Origin: Oreohelix idahoensis
Taxonomy: Eukaryota; Mollusca; Gastropoda; Stylommatophora; Oreohelicidae
Assembly (NCBI GenBank): GCA_024509875.1
Contig: JAMPIV010022921.1
Location: 492,001-556,000, forward strand
Reading direction: 5' to 3'
Length of the DNA stretch: 64,000 bases
Under the pieces are notes generated by a model, which saw nothing but the letters and a program-made list of their open reading frames with translations, ran no database searches and was not told the DNA's origin. Shown piece after piece: positions 24,898 to 35,940 of this stretch (the first letter of the stretch is position 1; each line of letters begins with the position of its first letter). The position numbers and the translations under genes were made by a program.

Positions 24898-27800
24898 ATG
24901 TCTACATTGGATTTCTTCATCCAGCAAGGGTTGACCCTTGGTAAGTCTGGTAAAGAATTGGAAGAATATTCATCTGCTCAATTCGCCATTGCATTAAAGT
25001 CAGAAGAAAAGAAACAAAAAGAGGAAATTAAATTGAAAGCAGAAGCTGAACTAAAGAAGCTAGAAGCTGAGAATAGAAGATTAGAACTTGAAGAAAGAAG
25101 GTATCAAAGAGAGGCTGAGGAGAGGAAAGCTCAAGCTGATGAAAGAAAATTCCAGATGGAAATGGAAGACAAAAAAATTCAAGCTCAAGCTGCTGCAGAG
25201 GAAAAAAAACTTCAAGCTGCTGCAGAGGAAAAAAAAACTTCAAGCTGCTGCTGAGGCTGAAATTAGAAAAATGGAACATGAGGAAAGAAAACAGAAGATG
25301 GAACTTGATGAAAAACTCGCAATTTTGGAGTTAGAGAAATTGAAATTGGCGAGTACGGGTGCTCAGCAAACAACTTCGAGTACGACAAAGGAGTTTGTTA
25401 GTAGGATTAAATTGCCTCATTTCAATCCTTTAAAGGATGACGTAGCAGATTATCTAGATAGATTCCAATTTTTGTGCGATACGCATAACATAAAAAAGGA
25501 AAAATATGTTGAACAACTGATGCCATTTTTTACAGGTGACACAGTGACTACTCTTATGACAATAGACGAACATGAGAGGACTAATTATGATGTTGTCAGG
25601 GCAGCATTACTAAAGAAATACCAATTAAAACAAGAAGACTATCGTCTTCGTTTTAGGACAATGTTGCCAGAAAATGGAGTAGATTTCTCTGATTTTGTTA
25701 CAAAGATACGTCGTACATTTACACGATGGGTTGAGTTGTCTCAGATTGAGAAAACATATGAAGGTCTAATGGACTTATTATTGCGAGATAAGGTTTTGTC
25801 ATCTGTTAATGATTCTTTTCTTGCATTCCTTCATGAGCGTAAGCCTAAAAACTTAAAAGAAATGGAGGAATACTGTTGTCAGTATGCCACAGCACATCCC
25901 CATGCTACAGTTAGCAATTCTAAAGTGAAAGAAGGGTTGCCAGCTGCTTCGGCAACACCATATGGCCCTAATTTCAGAAAAAAATTTCAGGGTGCTCAAC
26001 AAAATTGGAATAGGGGAAGTAATCAAAATTACACTCAGAAGCGGAGTAATCCAACACATGATGGTTCTTCGTCTATGCAGTGGAGACAAGATGGTAGTTC
26101 TCGTAATTTTAGTGGTAATAATTTGAGACACTTTCGTAAAGGCTATCCAAATAATAACTATTCAAATTTTCGAGGTAATCATTCTCGACGTCAAGATTAT
26201 GACGATGGTGAATTTAGAAACCGGGATTCAAACCGGAATGATGATTACAATAGACAATATGATCACAATTACAGGGGAAATGATAATCGAAATAATTACA
26301 GGGGAAATGATAGTCAAAATAATTACAGGGGAAATGATAATCGAGGCAGACCTAGGTTTAACAAGAAAAGACCTTACCAACAGGCAAACTCTGCGCAACA
26401 AGAGTTTGATGGAGCCTGTAATACAGTAAATGATAGTGGTAACTCTAGGGCTATCACTGGTTGTGCTTTCGATTTTGGGAGAGCAACTGAATGCCCCCAA
26501 TGCTTAACATTGTTTGACTCATCAACTGTATCTACGCTAAGTTGTGGTCACCCTCTTCCTGCTCTACCTGCTACAGTTGCGCATGATGGGAGAGGATCTC
26601 TCATCTTACATAAAGGTCTAATAAATGATAGGCTAGTCTCAGTACTTTTCGATTCGGGATGTACTACCGTCGGGGTTAAGGAGTCTCTGATAGATCCTTG
26701 CTGTGCCACTGGAAAAACAATCAAATGTGTTACATTTGGTGGTACTATGGAAAGCTATCCTACTGCTATTATTAGGATTGACACTCCTTTCTTCACAGGA
26801 GATGTCCATGCATGTCTTCTTCCTAATCCTATTGCGGATCTTATAATCGGTCGTATTCATGGGGTTAAGGAATGCACCCCGCAACAAATTTCTAGTTGGG
26901 AAGAAAAAAACATTCAAACGGTCAATGCAGTGGTGACAAGAGCTCAAGCTCTTAATCCCCCAACTTCATCTGATAATAGTAATGAAGTTGATAGCCAAGA
27001 CGAGCACTTGGTGATTTCCCATGACTCGTTTGTTAAACGTCAAGAAGAGGATCCTTCTTTGAAGAAATACTTCCTTCTTGCAAAGAAAGGGGATCCCAAT
27101 CAAAATACGAATCACAAATCGTATATCACTATGAAGAATGGTATATTGGTACGAATGGTACAACACTCGGACAAGTCTATGCACTCGCAAATTCTTGTGC
27201 CTAAGTGTATGAGAGCCTTAATTCTTCGGCATGCACACGATTCTCAGTGTGCGGGACACATGGGTTTTTCCAGAACTAAAACTAGAGTCCTTGCGTCATT
27301 CTTTTGGCCATTCGTGAATAAAGACATCCGAATTTATTGCCGATCTTGCAAAATTTGTCAAGAGGTCAAGTCTAGGGGTCCGAGACATGCTGCTCCTATT
27401 CAGGCTGCAGATATTCCGATTCGGCCGTTTCAGAAAATGGCTATAGACATCATTGGTCCGTTCAAAATTAAGTCAGCCAGAGGACACCAATTTATCCTCA
27501 CTTGCGTGGACATGTGCACGCGTTGGCCAGAGGCTATTCCTCTGAAGAGCATATCAACTGTCGATATCGCTGATGCTCTTTGGCTCGTATTTTCTCGTCT
27601 GGGATTCCCCGGAGAAATACTGTCGGATCACGGCACTCAGTTAATTTCGGACGTTATGTCTCAGGTAATGGCTACGCTAGACATTAAAAGGTCTCTCAGT
27701 AGTATTTATCATCCAATGTCCAATGGATTGGTAGAACGTCTTAACAGGACACTAAAGAACTTACTTGGCAAGATAACGGAGGATCATCCTGAAGATTGGG

Positions 27801-29830
27801 ACAGGGTTTTACCTGCAGTCCTCTTTGCCTATAGAGAGGTTCCCAACGAGCATACAGGGTTTTCTCCTTTCGAACTTGTCTTTGGCGCGCAACCGCGCGG
27901 GCCAATGTCCTTGTTACACGATTTGATAACTTCCGATAATATTGACGATGATACACAATCGTCATATGAATATGTTATAGCTCTTAGAGAAAAGATTATC
28001 GAATCGTGCAGGTTAGCAACTTCATCTTCCGAATTTGCGAAAGAAAAAGCTAGGCGATTTGCTAATAAGAAAAGACGCCTACGTCAACTTTGTCCTGGAG
28101 ACAAAGCATATGTCTTACTGCCCTCAAGAGAGAATAGACTTCTCATTTCTTGGAAGGGTCCATACACTATAGTCTCGAAAATTTCTGATGTCGACTATAT
28201 TGTCGATGTGGATGGAAGGCATAAAACCTTCCATATAAATATGCTAACAGAGTTTATTGAACGTCCAGACTATTTACAGCCTATTTTCCAGGCGACGGAC
28301 GACTCTCCAGTTCAACATGGTCACATCTCATCCCTGTCCGTTATACAGGATGAGGAAACTATTTTTTCTGACGTGAACTTACCTCTTCCTGCGATTCCAC
28401 TTACTTCAACGGAATCGTGGAGAGACGTTACAGTCTCTTCCAACTTGTCTTTTGAGGAACAACGTCAAGTATCCTCTACGTTACAATCATATCAGGATGT
28501 CCTTACCGACATTCCTGGACACACAGATGTCATAGAACATGACATCATACTTACTGATCGTAATCCGATCAGAGTAAGACCATACCCAATACCTATTCAT
28601 TTTCAAGCACAAGTCGAGAAAGAATTGGATGAAATGATTCAACTACAAATAATTGAACCATCCACTTCAGCTTATTCTTCGTCGATAGTTATTGTTCGAA
28701 AGAAAGACAATAACATACGTCTTTGCGTTGATTATCGCAAATTAAATCAAGTTACGAAGTTCGATGCTGAACCTATGCCGTTATTAGATGATCTACTTAT
28801 TAGACTTTCTAAAGCTAAATTCTTTACTAAACTAGACTTGTCGAAAGGTTATTGGCAAGTCCCATTGACGGAACACGCCAAACCTCTCACTGCTTTTTCG
28901 ACACCTAGGGGTCTGTTTCAATGGAATTTTATGCCTTTCGGGCTTATGAACGCCCCAGCGACTTTCGTGCGCATGATGCGACGAATTCTATCAGATCGTG
29001 CAGATGTCATTGCATATTTAGACGACATCTGTCTTTTCAGCGATACTTGGGAAGAACACTATGTGGGTCTGAAGGAATTGCTATCTACTCTACGTGAGCA
29101 TAGTTTGACTGCTAAACCCTCTAAAGCTTTTGTTGGGTTTAGTGAAATTTCCTTCCTAGGTCATCGAGTTGGTCATGGTCTGTTGAAGACAGAGGACCAA
29201 AACATTTCAAAGATATTAAATATCTCGGTTCCGAAGACAAAAAAGCAAGTGCGTAGTCTCTTGGGATTGATACAATTCTATGGAAGATTCATTGAGAATC
29301 TGTCCTCCATTATGGCACCACTTTCAACGTTATTGAAAAAAGGTTCTCCTAATATGGTGCGTTGGTCCCAAGAATGCCAATCTTCATTGGATCAGGTTAA
29401 GAATTTGTTCTCATCTCATCCTATCTTAAGACTACCGACGATTGATAAGACTTTTGTCCTTCGTAGTGATGCCTCTTCCACTGGCATTGGAGCGGCACTA
29501 ATGCAGGAATATTCAGGAACTCTGCATCCTGTAATGTATATTTCTAGGAAGCTGAATGCGGCAGAAAGGAATTACTCGGTTTTGGACCGTGAATTGTTGG
29601 CTATGGTTTGGTCCATTCTTAAGCTACAAAGGTTCCTTCTGGGCGCGCATTTCTTTATGGAAACCGACCAAAAAGCTCTTACGGCTATGCAAAGTAAGGA
29701 TTTGAAGAGCTCGAGATCTACTCGTTATGCTATTGCTCTTCAGCCTTTCCATTTCACGGTGCGAGCTATCCGTGGTTCGGATAATGTGATGGCGGACATA
29801 TTGTCTAGATGCCCACATGATTCCAGTTAA
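24898..29830 (+). CDS. G2 gag-pol polyprotein (one frameshift at an A9 run)
   Basis: The start is the ATG at 24898 (MSTLDFFIQQGLTLGKSG), like G1 gag. A long charged coiled coil follows. At 25231 the second of two near-identical 27-bp units has nine A instead of eight, shifting the frame; from there it stays open to 29830. Domains in order: SCAN-like capsid (about 25400-25900); an Asn/Arg/Gly-rich basic tail with three 9-residue repeats (26267-26347); C-x2-C-x13-C-G-H (26492-26551); protease with DSG at 26651; integrase HHCC (27226-27370), DDE core (Asp near 27440, Asp near 27627, Glu near 27736) and GPY/F (near 28160); RT with YLDD at 29015-29026; RNase H (about 29460-29800). RT comes after integrase. 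All catalytic motifs are intact. The shift may be mutation, assembly error or slippage. Confidence 0.95.
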
Positions 29831-30262
29831 ATCTTGTGTCCTAGTTTTTCCTGATATATTTTCAGACTTAGGTCTGTCCTTAATATCATAATATGTTGTA
29901 ATACAAATGTATTTGGATGATGTTTAGATAATTTAACAAATTTCATTTTGTCCATCCATCAGTGATATGTTGCTAAAATAGCATTGACATTTGTATATTG
30001 CTATGATTATATTATTTAGTAATGTTTGATATATGATTGGTATTGCCAGCAACTTAGGTTTCTTGAATGGTATCCCTTAGTTTGTTTGGCTTAAAGGAAA
30101 TATTTTCTCCTATGTTGGGAGATGATTTGTACCCTCTTCTATTGTACCTGATATTAGGTTCATTGTTTGCATGAGCACAGAAGTGATACTGGTGCTATCT
30201 TGCTCATGAACATATTAAAAAAAAAAAATTGCATTTTTTTTTTTACAGGGGGGTGGTAGTAA
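29831..30262 (+). other. G2 3' untranslated region
   Basis: AT-rich tail of the internal region. It includes an A-run followed by GCA and a T12 run at about 30218-30244 that could pair. It ends in the polypurine tract. Confidence 0.8.
30245..30262 (+). promoter_or_regulatory. G2 polypurine tract
   Basis: ACAGGGGGGTGGTAGTAA directly abuts the 3' LTR and is the likely plus-strand primer. Confidence 0.85.
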
Positions 30263-31406
30263 TGTTGCTGTCATTTTCGACGGAGTCATCTGTCAAGTTA
30301 TTTGCTTATGTTTGTATCATAAGTATAATTGTGTCTTTACCTGCGATGTCAGGTTGATTAGGGGTTGTCTTCCCTTGTTTATTCATTCATTGTGTTTGAC
30401 CTTTAGGGTCAGAGGTTGACAGTTCGGCGTAGGCCTATGGGAAGGTTTTTTAAGCGGGAGTGAGATATACTTCCGGGAAGCCGGGAGGTCCTGTTTTTCT
30501 GAAGGGACCAAGAGTCCATTGTTTTTCGGGGAGAATCTTCGAAGTAACTGCTATGGCAGTTTTCCCCAGTGAATCTCTGTGCGTCGGGATGACGACAGAA
30601 TTCCTTGTGTAGTTCTGAGGATTCATTTACCAGGTAATACCGACCTTTATGCATTATTACGCTTTTCGGTGGCAGAACATGTAAAGGATTACCTAGGGTG
30701 AACAGCAGTTCACGGATCCGCCATTTCAGAACTTATATATTTGTGCTCGAGGTAGCCATCCAAGACTGTTAGTCTTATATTGTCCAGAAATCCAGTGACG
30801 AAGATATATTGTGGGAGCCGCAGATTGGCGGAACTTCTATCTACAATAAGTATTACTGCAGGGTTGATGATAACCTATTTAACAGAAGTACACGGCCGAC
30901 GTTAGGACGAGGCCTGTGCTTCCGGCTATTATACTACAGCCTGATATGTGCAATTGGCAGGGAGTGCCAAGTTGCACCTGTGTGTCAAGGTAACTAAGGC
31001 ATCTGACGCGTTTAGTCAGAGACGCCAAGGGCGACGCTACGAACTGTCATTATTGAAGAACTTTGCTATTGACCATGCACGTCTATTCTGATGTTTACCT
31101 TTTTGAATGCCAAATGTATACCTATCGATGTCAGGTCAGCATGACCTTGTTACACTGACTGTTCCTGTTGATATTATGTGTGTTCCCGTCAATAAATGTC
31201 TTGAAACATGCCTGCAGTGTCAAAGCATCCTTGATTACTGCATGTGAGAGTATGGGTTGCAGGATCTACATCTATACGAGCCTAAACACATTCGCGTCTT
31301 CATTCGCACCCACACTCAACTCATCATACGCTCGCACTACACATCTAACAACATGTATACTGTCTTGGGCCAGTGATCACCTCAACAAGAAAAAAAGACA
31401 GTTACA
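30263..31406 (+). repeat. G2 3' LTR (1144 bp)
   Basis: Full-length match to 22251-23394 with no difference seen by eye. It is followed by the second copy of TSD CGTAG at 31407-31411. Confidence 0.97.
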
Positions 31407-31411
31407 CGTAG

Positions 31412-31747
31412 TTTCTTCAATCGATCTGCGTCGCAGCCTCAGATGAATTTGATGAAGAGATACATTCTCCACTGGTTCAGGTTCTCGAGTGGGAGATTGC
31501 CGTTCTATCTGCTTGAATCAGTTTCTTGTGGTGGAAGAAAAATTCGGATTCTCTCAAGCAATGTTGTCTACTAGCGTTGACGGCATCAATGTAGTGACGT
31601 CACTTTCTGACATGCGCATTTCAGTTGCCAGTTAGGCTTGAATGAATAATTTTGCCTTCATAACGTTCATCATCAGTTTGACTTTCTTCGATACTTGAAG
31701 GGGGGAATCCAGTATTCACGAAATCCAGACACCTTCTGACACCAGTA
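31412..31747 (-). other. G1 leader, part next to the 5' LTR
   Basis: Remainder of the G1 leader after G2 insertion. No coding content. It ends at the primer-binding site. Confidence 0.75.
31733..31744 (-). promoter_or_regulatory. G1 primer-binding site, tRNA-Leu-like
   Basis: On the minus strand TGGTGTCAGAAG starts three bases after the LTR end. It would pair with the 3' end of a tRNA-Leu of the ...CTTCTGACACCA type; the tRNA identity is from memory. Confidence 0.7.
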
Positions 31748-33047
31748 TGTTACGGGCTTCGAGACCCCAGTATGTTCTGGGTGCTTCGATGACTTCTAGT
31801 ATTTGAGGATGACCAAGTTATTATATGCGTATTCAGTTTATAGAGTCAAAGTCCCTCGGGTTCTTAACACTTTTGTAGGATTCCGTAATACTGTTCGTTG
31901 GTATCGATAATGTCTGCTTAACCCTTGTGATACATTATGTGCTGAACATGTTTCATATTAAATATTCTACCCTTGACTGACCTGTAGTAGTCTCTTGTCT
32001 TATTGATTATATTTGGCAGTGTGAGATGCAGCGTGTTAAGACATTAATCATCACTGGTCATGATCAGTTGAATATAAACAGCATTTAACTCAACTCCGAA
32101 TACGACAGTTGATAAGACCGTGATTTTGACGACTCAAAATATTTAATTAGTAATTTCATACCATGAGCAGACACCAACTACATGGGAACAAAAGTCACAT
32201 CACATTCATGTACGATCTGCAAGAGTTCTCATTATTTCATAAACACATGTTCACAATCTCTATCTAGAGTTCTGGTTCAAGGTCAGTTCCTTTTAACGGC
32301 CAATGTCCTTTGGCATAAATTCAGAGGCTAACTAGACTTACTCCCGTCGCTAGTTTATACAATAGCCTTTTGCACTAGACTTAACTATCCTGCTAGTTCT
32401 GCAATACACTTATTATGCTAGGCTTACGTCTACTGCTAGTCGTCTAAATCCGTTACACTAGGCTTACGCTTGCCGCTAGCTGTACAATATCCATCTATAC
32501 TAGTCTTACACTATTGCTAGTATCATAATGTTCCTTTGGCATACCACGCCAGGCTAATCTGCCATAATTATGCAAACTGCGTTATTCATAAGACGACTTA
32601 CGTTTGGTTCAAGAAATACACTGTCCACTTGGCTTCCCAGCCACACAATTAATAAGTGGTCGTACCACACAATATAAGTGGCAATGGCCACACTTCTGAA
32701 ACACACTGCCGTTCGGGTCAAAACCCACAAGTCGAATGACGTTACAAAGACATACGCGTCATGCATAGAGATATGCATTCTACGTCGTTAATATATATTC
32801 AATTGCGATGTTCCACGGTGCAGCAATTCGAGTGTGATCAAAACTCGAATGCATGCACACATGCAACAACCATCGACATCGGTCGATGAGATATATCTCT
32901 ATTCGTTTGAGGTGTTTCATGATACAGCCATTCGGATCGTGCACAAATCCAAATGTCTGTAGGCATGAAACAATCATCGACATCAGTCGCGGAGATGTAA
33001 TCCTTTGAGGAATGCGCCATGCTGCAGACATGAAGCAATCCTCAACA
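31748..33047 (-). repeat. G1 5' LTR (1300 bp)
   Basis: Starts TGTTACGGGC and ends CAATCCTCAACA on the plus strand. Same length as the other LTR, with a handful of substitutions. TSD ATGAG follows at 33048-33052. Confidence 0.95.
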
Positions 33048-33345
33048 ATGAGTTTCTTCTTGTCTACGCCCTTCCACTTTGTTTCACACAGTCCCAGAAC
33101 CTCGATTTTATATTCCCTCATTTTTGCTGCTACTTGTGCCACTTTCCCTTGTTCGTTTAATGTCCAAACATTCCAGATGCCAAATCTGGAAGTTCTCCTA
33201 GAAGAAAGAAGGTTAGTCAGTAACACAGACTCCTTTCGGCTTTCTCTGTGTTGCATCATATGCCTCCCTGCGAGAGGACCTTCTCCTGTCTTGGATAGCT
33301 GTGTTTTATTTTCCTTAATTGACTTGTCCATGTTTGTTGAAGTTT
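33048..33345 (-). pseudogene. LINE-B endonuclease N-terminus
   Basis: The minus strand opens with ATG near 33331 (MDKSIKENKTQ) and reaches the first endonuclease blocks: FGIWNVWTLNEQGKV (the WNVRTL motif) and VLGLCETKWKGVDKKKL (the CETKW motif with its metal-binding Glu). It is cut by G1 exactly after KKKL; the frame resumes at 15047. This supplies the true 5' end of LINE-B. Confidence 0.85.
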
Positions 33346-33479
33346 GTTGTGGTTCATTACTTGTGTATTAATTAATTGGGAATAGTTTATAAAAGCATAA
33401 GTTAGTCGTAGCGGGAAGGCAAGGTAGGCTGTTGATCTATACACTTTATTATCTGGGCAAGAGTACTTAACAGTCTGAC
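33346..33479 (-). other. LINE-B 5' leader
   Basis: Sequence just upstream of the LINE-B start codon. It includes CTTCAACAAACATGGACAAG (minus strand, spanning the start), which recurs on the plus strand near 34140. The upstream limit of the element is not clear. Confidence 0.5.
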
Positions 33480-34080
33480 CCTATCCTGTGCCATCCATAC
33501 ACCAGTGCTCATTTCTGAGACTGGGGTATTTCCATAGATCAAGAACACTTTGTCTTGATCTATTGTTCCTCTCTAAATTACCCATCTCGCCACAGGAGTG
33601 ATAGAGTGTAGAAGTAAATAATAGGGATTTACGGGCAGGATCGTGACACACGATGAGATTTTTATTGTGTGTATCACTGTAGTTAATTCTAGCGGCATTT
33701 ATTGAAGGTCAAAAATACAATGTAGACTTTATGTTATGTTGTAATACCCTTAAAAAGAAACACAAGTATATATATAATTATTACTCCTAACTGGGAAACG
33801 TTACGGAATTTAATGTAATATAATAAGATATATGCTTTTTAATTAAAAAATAAAATAATGCAAAAAATATTTTGTTCGCATAATAAAACTACTAGTTTTC
33901 TTAATATATTGTTTATAAAAATATGAAAATTTTTTCAAATAACACAAAAATAAAGCAAAAAATATGTCTACTTGTTTATGTGCATTGCTCCCCGCAGTAA
34001 TTAATTATTACTTCCCCTAAGTTTAATTGCAGCTTTCAGTGTATGGATCTCCTTTTTCTTAGTTCGCTCTCATATAATCA
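33480..34080. other. No gene recognised
   Basis: AT-rich sequence. No coding, repeat or RNA signal that I could support. Confidence 0.4.
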
Positions 34081-34175
34081 CGTAAATCCCAGGGGCATGG
34101 GGCCGGTTACCCCATCCTGTAAAAACTTTAAACCACAAAAAAACTTCAACAAACATGGACAAGTTTAAAATCTTG
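34081..34175 (+). pseudogene. LINE 5' end fragment (LINE-B-like)
   Basis: The plus strand has CTTCAACAAACATGGACAAG preceded by AAACCACAA, nearly the same as the start region of LINE-B at 33320-33360 in reverse orientation. The upstream GTTACCCCATCCTGTAAAAA is typical of LINE leaders of this kind, in my recollection. The coding part that follows is lost, and a 3' LINE fragment in the same orientation follows at 34400. Confidence 0.5.
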
Positions 34176-34399
34176 CACTCGCAAAATCTCTCGGTTCCAT
34201 TCATCGTAGCGAGCTGAAAGTTTACATGTAGCTCTTTTTCTTGGTACATTTTAATCTACCAAGTTTTGATCGTCATTGACAAAGTCGATTGAATATAACT
34301 AAAACAATGTAAACTAAGGTTGAGATAACTGTTATGAACACAGTTCTTGAAACCCAACTTTCTTGTGAGTTTAATATTAGGTGTTTTAACTTAAAAGCC

Positions 34400-34905
34400 A
34401 TAAATCGAGAATTCCTCAGCAAAAGAGAAATTAGTAACAAGACGAAGATGGCTGTATATCGCTCCACTTATGTTCCAGTCTTGACTCATGGATGCGAGTC
34501 ATGGGCAATGACCATCCCCATACCTCAGAAATGAGGTATCTGAGGAAAGGGGGTTGAAGTAACAAGAATAGACAAGGTCCGCATCCAGAAGATACGTCAT
34601 GGCATCAAAGCTCAGTCCCTGCAGACCCAGGTCGAACAGTCCCAATTACGATGGTTCGGCCATGTCTGCAGCATGGGAGAAGATCAGCAGCCACGACAAA
34701 CATGGGAAACCAAGAACAAGGGATCCAAACCGCCAGGACGACACAAAGTTCGCGGGGAGGACAACATTAGACAATCTATGAAGAACCGTGGACTAGATTG
34801 GAACCAGACCAGGGAGAAGACAGCCAATGAGATAGTATAGCGCTCCCTCTCTCTGGCAAACCTCTACACCCCAGGGTAGAAGAGTAACGACTAAGCAGGT
34901 AAGTA
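34400..34905 (+). pseudogene. LINE 3' end fragment (RT C-terminus)
   Basis: The plus strand encodes KTKMAVYRSTYVPVLTHGCESW (in two overlapping stretches), the CETW-type block of LINE reverse transcriptases. After a frameshift (about 34540) it reads RIQKIRHGIKAQSLQ, then QLRWFGHVCSMGED and a basic GRHKVRGEDNIRQSMK tail ending in TAG at about 34840. The fragment then runs into a short AAGTAAGT-like tail (34893-34905). No catalytic core remains. It belongs to a LINE different from LINE-A and perhaps from LINE-B. Confidence 0.7.
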
Positions 34906-35838
34906 AACTTAAAAATGTTTATTTTATTCAAATGTAACTTTCACTCAACGGATTCGAAAACAGTTCCGAAAAATTAATATTCATTTATGACTTGACATCA
35001 CAAAGGAAGTAAAGAAAAAAAACAAACAAACAAACACACACGTCTACGGATCACTAACATTATTGTTACCACATGCACTAAAGTGCAGAAAATATCGCTC
35101 ACAAGTTTATATTTTTGTGTGAAAAAAATGACGAATTACTGATTAATTATAACTGCTCATCGACTTTAATTTATGCAATAGAATTTATGGACCATTTATC
35201 TTCTGCTATTTTAGTACATTTGGTAATAACAGTTAAAATGGTCCCACTTGTTTTTTTGTGTGTTTTATTCCATTTAGGGCTACATGTTTTCTTCCTCAAA
35301 TTCCGTGTGCACTGGTTCGATGATCATGTTTGTCCCCAATCACTAGTCAATTTTTAAGAGGAAACGAGAAATGCCAGGGGCTGGGATGTTTTGTCGTCTG
35401 TACTGCTTGTTCTAATTCTTTGTTCTCCAGTGAAGCTATCCTAGACTGTTCACGTTTAAAAGGGAAGGTATTAGCACAGCTAGAACGTGCCTGAAAGAGG
35501 TTTCTTTTTCTCTTATCGATAAATCGGTCTCACTGTAAACGCCTCACCTCCCGTCCTAATCGATATCTGAACATATAAACCAATATGTCAATATTTGGCA
35601 AAGTTCAGAGCCTGTTCTTTATGATGGTTTAACAGTAATTTTTTAAAAATGAAAGGGTGTTGTGTGAATACTATTTATAAATGTAGTAGAGTAATATTTT
35701 ATTACTTAACAGTCATTTCCCCTGCCAAGTATTAATAACGTATCGTATTACAGCTCCCTCCAACATTGCCACGTTAATCCCGTTTATTTTACACGAATGT
35801 AATTTTTCATTGATAATTTTTCATTGCCGCTAATTTAG
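34906..35838. other. No gene recognised
   Basis: AT-rich flank before the SINE and the G4 array. No coding signal supported. Confidence 0.4.
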
Positions 35839-35940
35839 AGCGTCCGATTAGCGGATTGGTCAAAGCGCTGGCCTCTCGCGGTGAAGAAACACGGTGCCAT
35901 CACGCGCCAGTCTACCCAGCTGTAAATTAATACCTGACTC
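35839..35940 (+). mobile_element. tRNA-derived SINE, 3' part lost at the G4 junction
   Basis: The head AGCGTCCGATTAGCGGATTG then CAAAGCGCTGGCCTCTCGCGG has the look of a tRNA-derived A-box region. The body CCAGTCTACCCAGCTGTAAA...TACCTGACTC matches the SINE on the minus strand at 62390-62560. The match stops at CTGACTC, exactly where LTR A begins, so the SINE tail and the first about 165 bp of LTR A are both missing at this junction. Confidence 0.7.

Larger units (their letters stand above)
22251..31406 (+). mobile_element. G2: young Gmr1-type LTR retrotransposon nested in G1
   Basis: A 9156-bp plus-strand element with two 1144-bp LTRs (22251-23394 and 30263-31406) that appear identical by eye, and TSD CGTAG at 22246-22250 and 31407-31411. 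It lies in the leader of G1. The single gag-pol frame runs gag, Cys-His motif, protease, integrase, RT, RNase H with only one visible lesion (an A9 run near 25231). Identical LTRs and open frame make it the most recent insertion in the window and the best reference for these families. A close relative may still be mobile in the genome. Confidence 0.97.
15053..33047 (-). mobile_element. G1: Gmr1-type LTR retrotransposon, interrupted by G2
   Basis: Two 1300-bp LTRs (15053-16352 and 31748-33047) bound this minus-strand element, with TSD ATGAG at 15048-15052 and 33048-33052. Without G2 it is about 8.8 kb. By eye the LTRs differ at roughly eight positions, so the insertion is fairly recent. Order along the minus strand: LTR, tRNA-Leu-like primer site, leader, gag, Cys-His motif, protease, integrase, RT, RNase H, polypurine tract, LTR. 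The integrase-before-RT order is that of Gmr1-like elements. The coding frame has three stops (20155, 19406 and 21020 regions) and one frameshift near 18710. Confidence 0.95.

Noticed and set aside
32780..33331. A single 183-residue protein
   Set aside because: It is a fusion of LTR sequence with the LINE-B endonuclease N-terminus across the G1 insertion edge.
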